From Hypoxylon rubiginosum (Eukaryota; Ascomycota; Sordariomycetes; Xylariales; Hypoxylaceae): a stretch of 64,000 bases of DNA. The stretch is taken from positions 1,364,001-1,428,000 of the forward strand of contig CADCXA010000021.1 of assembly GCA_902806565.1 (NCBI GenBank). Direction: 5' to 3'. Every line of letters starts with the position of its first letter. Within the stretch, counting starts at the first letter, position 1. The notes beneath the pieces are model-generated. The model was not told where the DNA came from. It did no database searches and worked only from the letters and a program-made list of their open reading frames with translations. Positions 11,242 to 24,100 of this stretch are shown here, piece by piece. A program made the position numbers and the translations under genes.

Positions 11242-13665
11242 CTATCGTCCAGTTAAGCCGCTCAGGTCGTTTAGCCAATCCATTTCCTCCAACCACTCCC
11301 AGCCGCCCGTGTCGACCAACAGGTTTTCACTATCGTACATTGCTTCATCAAACATATCACTAGCATCGTCCATAAGGCCTATATGTGATTGTAGCACATC
11401 AAACCCCAATGTCGTTTCCGGTGGCACAACTGATTCTGTTGTCGTTGGCTGTGCAGTGCTCATAGATAGGTGTTCCTGATAATCGAGGTCCGGCTCCGGG
11501 ATTCTTGTGGACGTGCTCGCTTTCCAGTTATTATCGAATTCGGCTAGAAATTCTGATAGCGATCCGGCGCTGTTCGTCGTAGTAGACTGATTGTGTCGAC
11601 TTGTCCGCCCGTATAAGAGATCGTCGTCCGTCAAGAATCCTACTTCGGCTACTAGGATCTCGGTATACGTGGAGCGATACATCGTTGATCTGCTGGTTAG
11701 AACGGCTGGATGAATATCTAGGAGGTGGCCCACTTACAAAGTGAATCCGCTACAAAATTCGGGGACTTGTTCAAACGAAAATGCCACGGTGGATTTGGGG
11801 GATTTGGTTTGATCCAGTAACTGATCGAACACTTTCTGATATTCGCTTCTTTGGCCACAGCAACGAACTGCAGCTTTCCATCGATACTGCTCGAGGGCTC
11901 GAAGCGCTCCTTCGGCGCTGCTATGTAGACCACCCAAGAATGTTTTCTTGATGCTAGTTAGTTCAAGTAGTTATCGTCTAAGGATTATATCACAGCTCAC
12001 GTACCAGGGCACGTAGGTCTTTGGCATCCCATTTCAGCACCCTTGATCTTTTGATGGTATAGTAGACAATCAACAGGGCATAAGACGTAGTCCATGGGTC
12101 GTACAGCCGATCACCCCCAGACTGTAGTGACATAACGACGTTTTCTAGAAGGGTTTGCATGAGCTCCTGCACCAGATAGACAATCGAGTACATCAACTCG
12201 AGGACCAAATTCTTGAGACCGGCCGGTTTTCGGATACCAAGAGTGGAAAATTTGTCACAATAGATCTCGTTGGCATTCCAGTTGAAGAGAACGCCGAGCC
12301 AATAGGCGCACTTCCAGGCCTGTTTTATTATTTGCTGCTATTGAATCTTTAGCTCTGTCAGGCCCTCAATGGACAATGTACCCATTACTCACGTCGTTGC
12401 TTGGAAGTGCTGATATCAATTGCCAAGGACACCTTTCTTCAATGAAATAGTTCATTTGGGTGCTATTGAGAGCGGGAATTACTTCATCGTCGCCGGCTAC
12501 TGTCTTAGCGGTAGACGTGGTTGCAAGCCGACGAATTGTAACAGGGACACCAGACAACGAATATTCATTGTAATACCCCTGAGAGTCGTCGATGACGCAA
12601 ACCATTGAACCGTCGAAAAGATGCTCTAGTTTCTTGCTTGGATCCTGGAAAGAAATCTCATCAACCTGTTGACGGAGGCTGACGAGTAGGTTGTGGGTGT
12701 GAGCTATAATAGATTAAGAATTATATTAAATACAAAAAGCCTTCGAGGTTTAGTATTCTTACATATGTGAAATATCAAGACAGCGGGGAGCCTAAAAAGC
12801 TCCATCGAGGGCCCTCTCGGGACTGTCTTTGCATGACCTTTGCTGCATCTCTACCCGGCGCCCCTGGACACTACAGTCAGTTAGCCCAAGTATCATGCAG
12901 ACACAAGGTAAGAGGAGCCTCACCGATTTCTTAGACAAGTGGCATTCGAGACAGCTATACGCGGGCTTGCTCCTTGAATACTACAGAAAGAATATTAGCT
13001 GTTGGGTCAGCCAATAGGTTTAGGAGTCATACTCCAAGCTTCGTAGCCATCGTCGAAGGGTGAGGGGTGTACGTAGACACCTGAGGATTTCTAGATAACA
13101 GGCTCATCGAAGGCGTCTGAAACGGACCTGGCCATTGATTTGCTTTGTTCTGGTTCTTAGAGCTTCCGTGTACCATTGATTGAGTATATACCGGCTGAGT
13201 GAAGGCACCTGGTTGAAATTGAGCATTCAGGTGAGGTAGTGCGAGCCCCTGAGCCGATTCAAGTTCCTTAGGCCAGTCTGATGGCGAGCCAAAAGAGGCG
13301 TATTGTGGATATTGAACAAAGTTACCGCAAGGCAATCCTCCATAAATGCCAGAGCTCAGAGGCAGGTGGTGATTTGGGAAGGAGAAGTTAGTCAATTGCG
13401 TGGATTGACTTGATAGGAAACTATCGACTGGAGAGCCTTGGACTCCCTGGATAATCGGCTACTCCCATGTTAGCTCACTGAAGGACTAACCGCATAAGAA
13501 CATAACAGTAAGAAAAGGCTAATGTCTTACATTTTCTAACTGTTCTCCACGTATGCCTTGAGTAGAACCAGGCCGAAGAGAGAGCTCACTTAGTTCGTCA
13601 TTGCTAAGCAATGAGAAATCACTAGGTTGTTCGGAAGAGCAGTACTCTGAGCTAGAAGATGCCAT
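11242..13665 (-). CDS. Putative regulator with a partial zinc-cluster-like motif, eight exons
   Basis: Minus-strand exons deduced from frame continuity and splice sites: 13665-13531, 13446-13033, 12980-12924, 12850-12763, 12703-12393, about 12337-12005, about 11935-11740 and about 11705-11242. Exon 1 begins MASSSSEYCSSEQPSDFSLL; exon 2 is Gln/Pro/Ser-rich. Exons 3-4 give AYSCLECHLSKKSRCSKGH, which resembles the first half of a Zn2Cys6 domain (C-x2-C-x7-C with basic residues), but the second Cys pair is missing. The central exons are helical, and the acidic tail contains GWEWLEEMDWLNDL, like an activation domain. Layout (basic Cys motif, middle helical region, acidic end) fits a fungal transcription factor, but the zinc domain is non-canonical or degenerate, or an exon is mis-joined. 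The exact family is not recognised. Confidence 0.55.
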
Positions 13666-14529
13666 TGGACCAAATGGTATTTGCTGATCGGGCAAGCTAT
13701 TCTTCTTGTCGTTTCACTCTAGAGTCTAGATTTTGCTGATATTGATTATATGTCTTTTCGGGTATGTCTTGCGTCCAAGGGACGAAAGACTCATATATAA
13801 TGACCATTTTTGGTTTACTCGTACCTATGTAGCTCTCGAAAACTAGATATAATTCGAGATGCGACCGATACCCAATCAAAATTGTCGCTCTGATCAATCA
13901 TCAATCGAGGCGGAGCGCGCTCGCTTCGACTTTCATGCGTTAGCAGGCACATACGAGCCAATGCCTGGACTTTTCTGTTGTTTCACAGCGACATGTCCCC
14001 GACCCGACAATATTGCATATCCGTGAGTATCAATGTAACATAATTAATTCTCGAGTAGGGCCTTGCAGATATTGGTATCTCATATCGCCAATCTTACAGG
14101 TAGGTATGTTTAGTATCACCGGCATATGAGCAATATACTTGTACCCAACGGGTTTTCCCATAGTCAACGAAGCCTTAATTAAGTTAAGTTTATTTAGTAG
14201 CGAGGTACGAGGTTTACCGAAAGCTTCAAGGGGCGTTTCTAAGAAATAAATGGCGTTTTCGTTCACTACTCACAGAGATACTTGGTGTATTCAGAGAAAG
14301 CACAATATGAATTAAAAAGGGGGGTGGTGCTACAGTAATCGGCCTACCATAAGACTTCTAATGCTAAAAGAATCTCCTTCCATACACTCACCCCCCTTTA
14401 AAGCAATGCCATCATCAAGAGTACACCACCCTTACTCTCATGAGCGTCATGCTTCCTTCGGACCCCTGGAGTAAGAGGGAGGACCGACACACCCCAACTA
14501 ACGCGCCTCTCCCACGTATCTCTTGCTCT
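13666..14529. other. Intergenic stretch, no gene seen
   Basis: About 0.86 kb between two minus-strand genes: the promoter side of the putative regulator and the 3' side of the next gene. No coding signal. Confidence 0.45.
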
Positions 14530-15192
14530 CTACTTCCCGATTATAAGTGAGACTAGCCTGTGCAGCCCCGCGAGGATCTCCGAGGCCGCCCTCATCGCCT
14601 CCGCCATCCGCGCCGGCTCGACGTGGCCGTGGGGAGGCAGGCCGGCGATGACCGCCGTCGGGCCGCCGTCGCCTGAGTTGCGGACCGTGTACGTGACGGA
14701 GGTGGGCCGCTCGCTTGTGCTCTGGAAGCTGCTGTCCGGCGAGATGCTGGTCTCGACGGTTCTTGTGAACTTGGCGGCGGAGGCGGAGGCGGAGGCGGAG
14801 GCGGAGGAGGAGGAGGAGGAACACGAAGAAGAAGACGACTCGGCAGTCTGGTTGTTGCTATTGTTAGTGCTAGGAGTTCCGGGCTTGATCTCGCCGTACA
14901 CGTGGATCCCGTTAATAAGGTCGAGCACCTCGTGGGCTAACTTGCGGTCGAGCCGGTCGACTACGTCGAAGAAGTTGCCGTGGTATAACTCGGTCCGCGG
15001 GTAGTTGGCCGGATAGTTCTTGGTGATCAGGTCATCCACCTGTATGAGGGTGGGATAAGGGAGCCTGATAATCATGCCGAGGTAGCTGATCCCCCTTCCG
15101 TTGTGATGATATGCCTGGCTGTGAGAGTCAGGGCTCCAGCGAGACTGTTCCGATAACCAACTGTCGTAGGCTTTTTCGTCGTTGCGCTTCAT
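14530..15192 (-). CDS. Hypothetical protein with Ala/Ser repeat
   Basis: 220 residues, single exon. The N-terminal part (1-100) looks like an ordinary folded domain: MKRNDEKAYDSWLSEQSRW, then IRLPYPTLIQVDDLI and LDRKLAHEVLDLINGIHVYG. Residues about 112-140 are a Ser run followed by alternating Ala-Ser, encoded by GGAGGA and a GGAGGC hexamer repeat (about 14772-14820 on the plus strand). The C-terminal part ends with a helical AEAMRAASEILAGLHRLVSL. No signal peptide or membrane segment. Gene identity is supported by the long uninterrupted frame and globular composition; I do not recognise the family. Confidence 0.6.
   Translation of the reverse strand: MKRNDEKAYDSWLSEQSRWSPDSHSQAYHHNGRGISYLGMIIRLPYPTLIQVDDLITKNYPANYPRTELYHGNFFDVVDRLDRKLAHEVLDLINGIHVYGEIKPGTPSTNNSNNQTAESSSSSCSSSSSSASASASASAAKFTRTVETSISPDSSFQSTSERPTSVTYTVRNSGDGGPTAVIAGLPPHGHVEPARMAEAMRAASEILAGLHRLVSLIIGK
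14772..14820. repeat. GGAGGC/GGA repeat inside a coding region
   Basis: Five hexamer units of GGAGGC followed by a GGA run, coding on the minus strand for alternating Ser-Ala and then a Ser run. Likely length-variable by replication slippage without shifting the frame. Confidence 0.85.
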
Positions 15193-16450
15193 TGTGCCGA
15201 GGGCAGGATCTGTTGATGTTGAAATGTCGTTTCTCGATGCTGTCGGGGTGTTGAGGTGTTTGACGGCGATTGAAACGAAAAAGGGGAGGAAGAGAATGGG
15301 GAAGGGAGGGAATTTATATAGATATTCCTAAGGTTTCTCGTTTGGCAGACGTGGATCTAACATTATTCCAGATAATGATCCTGAATAAGTAGATTTATTA
15401 CTGAGTGAGCTGTTCCTTTTAACGCCTAAGGGGCAATGAATTACATAGAAACTGAATATCAAACCTGAAGATCCATGACTCGAGAGACAAACTTGCAAGT
15501 AGTATGACTAGACGAGACGAAAGAGCTTCTTGCATCTTGTCATGTCATTTCTTTGCGATGGAAATCCGAGTTGTTTTTGAAACTGGATCAAGACACCGAC
15601 TTATGACCTGCGGCATTGGAAGCTATGGCAAAATGATCACGTCTGGTCAGGGCCAGGAACTTGTAGAACAAGTAGCTCAGACTTTAGTAGCCACGTATAT
15701 ACATAGCTGCCATTGGGTTTATGATTATTACGCTCTTGATATAAAAATTAAATCAATTTTTGACAACATATGCGTAATAGAGACTAATTGAAACTAGCAA
15801 AGATTCAATAAGGTAAGGGAGGACCTACAACTACAACTGAGCTTAACCGTCTTCACGATGGGGTGCATGATAGGGAGGTACTGAACAAGTTATAATGCCA
15901 AACACATGAGTATTTATTAGCTATTAAGAGAATGCTTCAGCCGGTAAGCGCACGCCCTAGTGGCAATACACTACACACGACATCTGATCCGTTTGAGGGC
16001 TTCACAAGGTTCGAGTTTTATTCGAAACCGTTCAGCAACCTCCAAATTCCAACCTCCACCACCGTCACTGTAAATGAAACGTTTGTGTGCTGTTTCGCAG
16101 GCATTTTCTGATCCGCATCAACCAAATGACAGGGGGTATACTGGGTATCAGCAGAGTTATTAGGAAAAGATGTGAAAACAAAAGCAGTTCTCCGCACAAA
16201 TTGAAACGAGACATGCAAAAAGCGTTAAAGATCATGTATGCCATCCTCTTCACGCCATCGACATAACCAATTCTCAACCTGAATGGCGGAGAATGGATTG
16301 CCAACGACCGAAAGCAGATGGGGGTATCAGTTCAGAACCAGTCTTAAAGGGTATCTTGAAATGCAGATCCGTTCCCGACCAAACCCAGTGTGGGGGATAC
16401 TCTTTACGAAAACATCATAGAACGACCTTCCCGCCAAACCAACGCGCACT
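15193..16450. other. Intergenic stretch, no gene seen
   Basis: About 1.26 kb between the hypothetical gene and the 3' end of the PH-domain gene. Only short frames without motifs are present. Confidence 0.45.
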
Positions 16451-18133
16451 CTATGCGGCAGCGGTGACGGGAGCAGGGACAGCCGCGGCGGGCTTCTCGG
16501 CAGGAGTCTCCTCAACGGCGGGGACGGGCTCCTCGGGGAGAGTCTCCTTGACAGGTTCGGTAGCCTCAGTCTCAGCAGGCTTGTCCTCGGTCTTGGCTTC
16601 CTCGGCGGGCTTCTCAGTCTTGCCCTTACCCTTCACGGTCTGGCGGAGCTTGGAGAAGAAGGGAGGAGACTTGACCTTCTCACCCTCCTCGTCAGAGGTA
16701 GCAGACTTCTCCTTCTTGCCGAAGCCGAAAGGCAGCGAGGACTTCCGCTTCTCGGTCTTGACCTCCTTGGTCTCACCGTTGGTGGCGGGGGCAACCTCAG
16801 TGGTCTCGGTAGGGACAGTAGCGGGGGAAGCGACCTCAGCCGAGAGAGGCTCTGTCGTCTCAACAGCGGGGATCACAGGGGCAGCCTCAGCGACGGGAGC
16901 TTCAGCAGCCGACGTCTCCTTGGCGGGGGTAGTGGGGGCAGACTCAGGCTCAGCCTTCTTCTTGCCGAAAGAAAGGTTGCCGAAAAGGCTAGCACGTTTG
17001 GAGGGGGTGGGCTTGGTGGGTTCCTCCTTCTTAGCTTCCTCAACGGGAGCAGCGGGCTCAGTGGCGGGGATCTCAGCGGCAGTCTCAGGGGCCTCGACGA
17101 CGGGCTCGGCAGCGGTCTCAGGAGCAGCTTCGGTCTCAGCGGGCTTGTCCTCAGCAGGAGTCTCCTTCTTGGCTTCCTCCTTCTTGCCGAGGAGATTGCC
17201 AAAGATTGAAGCACGCTTGCGGCTAGCAGATCGTCTCTTGGAGTCCTTCTTCTCTTCTTCTTTCTTCTCCTCCTTGGGCTCCTCAGTCTTATCCTCTTCT
17301 TTGGGCTCCTCCTTAGCTTCCTCCTTGGGAGCCTCGGCCTCGACGGGCTTCTCCTCCTTGGGGGGAGGGGTGGGCTTGAAGCTCTCCAGGGTCTGCTTGT
17401 ACGCTTCACTCTCGGTGATAGTAGTGGCAAGCTCCTTGGCCTCGGTGATCTTCAGCTTGAGTTGCTCAACCCAGTTATCACGGTCGGCAGCGGTGGGGGC
17501 CTTGAAGGTGTGCTTGTGTCCCTTAGCAGTGAAGGAGAACTTAGTGGCGCCCTCAGTGGCGGGCTCAGAAGCTTCAGCCTGTGCTGGATTAGTAAATACT
17601 CATCATGATCCTTATCGTATCCTTCATACCAATTGAATAGCGCCAGTAGGCGTGGTCTTATCGCTCTCCTTGCCGTAGAACAGAAGACCCTTTCCAGTCT
17701 CTGTGGCCCAAGAGGCGACGTGGTGGGCAACTTCGGTGGCCTTCTCGTTCTTCAGGTACGTCGCGAGCTTGTCCTTAGGGGTAGCATCGGTACCGAACCA
17801 GAAGTGCTGCTTGGAGTAGATGAGGTTCCTTGGCTATGTTAGCTGTGTCGATGTAGGGACAATATAAAACCAAGCTTACTTGGGGAAGTTGGCGGGGGCG
17901 CCCTTGTGCTCAAGGGTACCGGCCTCTACCGGCTTGACCTCTTCTTTCTTGGCTTCCTCTGCGGGCGCGGCAGTCTCGGCGGCAGCTTCGGTGGTCTCGG
18001 CTGGCGCGTCAGTGGTAGCGGGCTCAGCGGCGGGAGCGACCTCGGCGGGCTTGTCCTCGACAGTCTCAGGGACGGGCTCGACGACAGCGGGGATGGTCTC
18101 AGGGACCTCGACGGGCTTCTGTACTTCGGCCAT
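16451..18133 (-). CDS. PH-domain protein, Meu6-like, with Ala/Glu/Lys-rich tail
   Basis: Exons 18133-17880, 17828-17630 and 17578-16451 join in frame to 526 residues. The start MAEVQKPVEVPETIPAVV is in a good context (CACAATGG). Residues 1-75 are Glu/Pro/Ala-rich. Residues about 72-202 form a PH-type domain: LEHKGAPANFPK, NLIYSKQHFWFGTD, TKFSFTAKGHKHTFKAP, and the closing helix ADRDNWVEQLKLKITEA. The rest is disordered, with acidic KEE and PAET stretches interrupted by basic motifs of the form KRASxFGN..GKK at about 270, 345 and 430. This matches the fungal proteins named after S. pombe Meu6 (meiotic expression up-regulated). A membrane or lipid-binding role is inferred from the PH fold. Gene structure is well supported; cellular function is not established. 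Confidence 0.85.
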
Positions 18134-21100
18134 TGTGACGTGTTGTTTTTTTTGTTGTAAAGAAAAGGGTATCAAGACTATGGGTATCACTGAAAGAAAA
18201 AGGGGAAATTAAAATAGACAGGCTACTCTGTGGATGGAGTAGTATTAAAGGACACTTCGTTGTCTCGTGAGAAATGTTCTACGCGGGAACTTCTGATGGG
18301 AAGCGGAAGAACAAGAAAACTTGTATTTAAGTCGAGTACGACAAGAAAGGGTGGGAGGGAAAAAGTCGAATGGGACGATAGCAGCTTCTGCCGGTCCTTA
18401 TTTATTGTCTCGTGATTAACAGGAAGGAAAGTGACATGGGTGACATTGGAAGGGAGCACAGTCTCGCGAAAATGAGATACAGTGGCTGCTACTGTAGTGG
18501 ATGCCAAGAAGCCCTCAGGACCAGGAAGGGACAGGGCACTCAAGGCGCGCCAAATACTGAAAAATGAGTTTGTACCTGTCGAAGCAGGGACTTTTAGGAG
18601 GTACCTTGTACAGTATGCATTCCCCATAGGTTGCACAGTAACAGTTGAGCAGGGATGTCTTGGTGGGTCCAGGCGGGTCGCGGGTGTGTTGAGAGCGAAA
18701 ACAGGTGACCCACATCCACTGATTGCCCATTATCCCCTGTGGGAAGGGAGAAAGGGGACAAGGACAAAAAAAAAAAAAGCTAAAAAACCAGGTGGTTGAA
18801 TAGCATCAAAGAATAACAACGTGTGGATATTAGGGACCGATTAGGGATATTACCTTATGTACCTAACCAGCCAGCCAGCCAGCTAACCTGGAAGCTAGGG
18901 GAATGACCCGCTGTCAAATATTTCTGTTATTCCAGTCTGCCAATCTGCCACCTGCAATTATTCCATTTTGGAGAGACACTGAGCACCGAACATTGAACCA
19001 TTTCGATATCGGCTTACAATATCTAATCTAGACTTTTGGCTTAGGAGATGAGTAGGATAGAAATCAATACTATCGAAACAGAAAACACCCCGTCATTGTG
19101 ATACGCCAAACCCGAACCCAGTCAGTATTTCAAACAACAAATGCAAATCGAATCATTTTACCATGTCGGGTTGAAGCAGAGCTTTTTTTCATCGTACGGT
19201 GCATATTCCTTTTTGCATGATAGCCCGATCCTTTACCTTCCTCGTTGCTGGGTCGTCGTGCAAATCTTGCGGCTGTGGGCAGCGTGGTCAATGTCTGCAG
19301 CAATATTTTTTTCTGAAATGAAGTCCCTGTCTAGCTCGCTCAACTGAAATTACAACGTCGTTTAGACATGCACTGCTGCGTTAGTTCGCCATGGGCTGTC
19401 GACAGGGGGTTACAAGACTCTGTCCCAGTCGTCTCGATTCCCTCACCAATGGACAGTCGCTGTCAGGACCAAGCAGCCCAGCCTTCCCGTTGAGAGGAAA
19501 GCTTTGAGTTCTCGTTGACGCTTTCATCAGGGGCAGACCCGGCTGGGCCAGGTCACTATTGAAAATCACGACTTCATTCGAGACTTCAAAGTATCGAGTT
19601 GCGTGGGAAATTGGAGATCGATCTCTTTTTTTTCTTCCTCTAGATGCTATGTAGCATGGTAGCATGGACAATATGGCTCCAGCCTGCAGCAATTAGTCGC
19701 CAAGTCGTGACCATTGGGCGACTCCCTCTGGTGATTGTTGCGGCGCCTGAGGGCCAAGTAGCCGAACCCCCTTTTGTCTGCTTATGAAATTCGTCTAGGT
19801 CTAGGGTGCAAGGCCAATCGCTACCTATCCCATAAACATACGGTCTGATGAGACACCGCTTGCCGAACCTGGCAGTGAACAAGTTCGGTTCGGTTCTGGA
19901 ATCGGACGACGCTGCTGATGATAGGACGGTGGTGATCGCGCCGATACCACTCCAAATACAAATATCCAATACATCCATCCAATGAAACCGGTATGCAAGA
20001 TGCCCTCATTGCTGCACACTGGCTGCACACTTGCTGCATATTTGTCCTGCAGCTGGCGGTCATAGGGCCAGGGAGTGGGTAGCTCTCCTCCAAGGAGGGT
20101 TGGCAGGTTGCCCTTATTGGATCATGACTCGGATGAATTATGGAATTGCGAGAGCAGATCTCCAAGGCGGAATGCCAGAATGGCTAAGAGGTAGGAATAC
20201 TCGCCCAAGAAGTACCGACATCTGACTGCTCACGCCCTTATTTTTCTCCTGCAAGCCCCTACTAATTCGCCGCTAAAGCACGTTTATCTCGACATGGCAC
20301 AGCACCAGCACCACCGCGCAAACGGTCTGACGGTGCACGCACGCCCATGTGACATTTTAGGGAGCTCTAGATTAGATGCTAAAATGATGTGGGCGCCCCC
20401 CCAGTCTGCCAGTATGTGAGCTCTGTCGATCAATAGCTACCCTTCAACAAGAGGGGAACTCTTGACTCCTGAGACATGGCTAGGATGCGACCTGTCGAAT
20501 TTCCACGTCGCAGGCTCCGTTATATTTACATGAGGGTGAAGAGCCATGCTAGAATAATTTCTCGATTCTCATCCGTTTGCATAGGCTTAATATCTGTTTC
20601 AAGCCTTCATTAATCTCTTACTCCCGATATTTCTTGGTTGGGATATTTGCTACTGTGTCGCGACCTTGACACCGACGAGTTCCAAGAAGTGGACCCCGAT
20701 ATTCTTGCGACCCTGGATTCTCACGGCTTTCTCTCCGGCTCGGGCTCATCACTTGTAGCGGCACCTTACCGTCTACCCGCATAGGTGATAGGGATTCGCA
20801 ACACAAATCTATATAAGGCAGGCGCCTATCGAACACGCCCATCGCCGCAAGCTATGCCTCCCGCTCATCAGTATACTCATTTACATGTGACAAACTGGTA
20901 TGGGACGATCAAATACGGACTTTTGCGCTTCTCGTGGCATCCAAGACTCTTCACGGCGCCAAATAACAGCTACATATAGGAATCGCTCATGACTAATATA
21001 TACACTCATATCGCTGTGCCACGAGCGCGATGCCTATTTTTTGCGGCCTTACACCTCCATATTTCACCTCCGGTCGAATGATCAGATACGAACTACCCGA

Positions 21101-24100
21101 TTTCATCTCCACGAAACTTGGGCGTTTTCGCAGCACATGAGATTGAGATCCACTGGACGGCTCTCGAACTACAATAGCGCCAATCACCTAACTAAGCAGC
21201 GGGCGCTATTCTCTAGACTCGTCTAAGCCTTACTCTCCTGGGCTATTCCGGTACGTAAAACTAGTACTAGAGTGAATGGTCTCGGCGCAAGAAGAATTTA
21301 CCCATAAGCAGGGACCAGAGCTTCAAATTATTTCGGCCACCTTTGACTCACAACTTGTAGTAATTGTTCATCGTCTTGTTTCCTGGCTTGACGCCTGCAA
21401 TTTATTGTATCTATTACCTAAACCCTACCACTAATCTCGACGAGACTCGACGAGACCCGGCTTTTAGCCATTGACTTACCAGATCTCGATGTACCCTACC
21501 GTCGTTACCTGCCTTCCACGACCGTGCCATTAGCTCGGACGGATCATGGCGCGCTCTAATAGGACAGCTCAATACGTTTTCATTGCTCAGCGCTCAGCTT
21601 CAAACAAGCGCCAGACCATAAAATTCAGCCTTCCTCTCGACTTCGATACCCAATACCCTTAACGATACCAAGGCGGCTAGATTAATAACTGGTGGGCGCA
21701 CGTGTGTCACAGCCCGCACGAGACATCGATCCAGACCGTAACTTGAGCCGACCTAACTCCTTGAATACCTACAAATAGCATTTGCGTTTGCCAACAGCCC
21801 GTCCGAACATACGGCTAGCTCAATACTATGTTTCGAACTTATATCCCTATGCAGACGAACGAAGAGGAGACCTACAAAAAAAGAATAGCTGTCTCGGCTA
21901 TTTTTATTACATGCATGTCTAACACCTATCAAGCAGTTTCGAGATCCGACAATTACCACCTTTCGGCTATGTGCATAGCATGACCCAGCATCATCGCGCA
22001 TGCTATGGCTCCTACTGATTTACTCCTTCGAGTATTACTTGCCGGAGAAGGTAGGTATTTCCAAATTATCTGTAGCATCTAGCTGTGCGATTTCAGTACC
22101 AATGCCAGGGTCGGGTCGCATCTGATCTTGCGCCATGTATCTCGCGCCGTGTATACTTCTCTCGTTCGTACATATGTAACTCTACCTGCCAACCACCTTG
22201 CGACTGCGTTTATCGCGGTGCTCCCCGCCTATCAAGTATTCTGCAGTACTCTCTCGTCGTGCAGCTATCCAGGTCCCGAGTCCCCCTTGGTCCAAGGACA
22301 GTCCTAAAAATAAGCGCATGACTTCTCTGATGTCGTTTGTGGGTCTGTTGGTTTGAAGTGCATTACATTCCCTTTCGATCGTCTGCACCATCGTTGGCCA
22401 GTGGCTAACACTGAGCTCTGGTTGCTTGAACTCGGATCACTAGTTTGGATCCCATGCATGCCTCCTGCTTGCTGCTGCATCTTTTGGACCTTCTAGGCAT
22501 TATGCGCTGTAACGACCATCACGGAGAGTTCCTTTTCCACATAGGCCTTGTCGGCCTGACGCGGCGCGCTTAGAGGTTTCCTAGAGACCGTTTGGATGAG
22601 AGACCCATCACGTAGCATATCTTCCTAGGTAGCCAGTCTATAAAATGTTTCAGTTCCTACCACCTTACGAGTACGACCTTTATGCACATATCAGGATCCC
22701 CCGAGACCGAGATCGATTTCCCGGGTCTCGATTCCTTCCGTCCTGCTGTGATAGGATTCACCATGGTCAAGGATGGGATTGCTGACTGTCTCACGGTAGT
22801 TCAGAATGTCGAGCTGACCCGAAGACGTCTCTACTATGTAAAGATAAGGGAATATTGAATGACGCCAGAATAGTTGTACATTGTCCTGCCTTGCCTGCCT
22901 ATCCCTTCGCTATGACTTCAGTCTTCAAAGGCCGGTGTAAGCCTAGGTGCTCATGCGGACACTAGGAGCGCCGAGGAACCCATTCCTTTCCTAGCGCGTG
23001 CACAACCTCGAAGCTTTGACGCTGCTCTAATGTTCGTGATACCAATCAATAGCGGTACAGTGGCGGTGATTGATGATCGCCAGCTAGACACAATATGACT
23101 AAAATGACGGGTTATAGCATTGAAAATCCTCCGTCGTTAAAAATATTTAGCGATTGGCGAAAACGAACAAGTTTACCTACCGATGATCCTTCAAGCTAAT
23201 AAAACAACAGCTTTCTACCCTTCGCATGGATTTTTTCCCTGGTGATATTCGATGCTATGAATGGTTATCTCTTCCTCTTTCGAATTTTATATCCTGATAA
23301 TTCCAGCTATACATACATCTCTAACCCGTGTCCCTCATCCCGCATCTCGTTCTCGAAACGAGAGGGAGAGGCGGTGTTCGCTTTGACTGCCATCGAATAG
23401 TTGGAGCCGACAGGGATTCTAGCACGCCCTCTTGGCAAATTATTTCGAGATGGGCGACTCTCGCTTCCAACGTCCTTGTTCACGGTATGTCACATATCGA
23501 TGGGCAACTCATATAATTCATCACTGTCACGAGATTCTTGGTGATAACCCTTTTTAAGTCTTCTCCCGTGTCTCTGATCTCCAGAGAGCTAAGACAGGAT
23601 ACACACGCAACAGCCACACAGCGAGAACAGCTTTCCATGCGGTCTGGGGTAGGACGATCTCCGTGTAGTATCGAACAGTGTTGCATTCTTACAGGCCAAG
23701 ATTCGGGCCTGGTGGTTGCCCCTTGCCGAGTTCTGGTTCGAGAGCTCGTGATCCTTGCTTGCATATTATTCCCTTAAAGAAAAAAGAAAGAGAAAAAAAA
23801 TTCCCCATCCCTGTTCGAGAGGCAAAACCCGTTAGCCGCGAATGTCGAAATCTCCGATCCTATTGTACAAAAACTTCGACTCGAACTCGTATGTAAGCGA
23901 AACATCGATATCATCATCATCATCAGATCAAAATGGGTCATCCCCTCCATTCGTGTCGCAGCAAACATTTACAAAATTCCATAAGAGGCATCTGATGGAA
24001 AAGCTCGTTCTCCTACTGACGGAATCGTCGCAAGGGTTCCATTTTTTGCCTCCCCCCTTTTTTTTCTCTCGCCTTCTCTGCCAGTTTTACAAGAAGCGGT

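Noticed and set aside
16293..17636. 447-codon plus-strand frame over the Meu6-like gene
   Set aside because: Ser/Ala/Gly/Val-rich antisense shadow. The minus strand has the PH domain, three correct splice junctions and a good start.
20155..20235. tRNA-like A box (TGGCTAAGAGG) with a GGCGGAA-like acceptor start
   Set aside because: No B box (GGTTCGANTCC) follows and no complementary acceptor strand is found, so it cannot fold as a tRNA.
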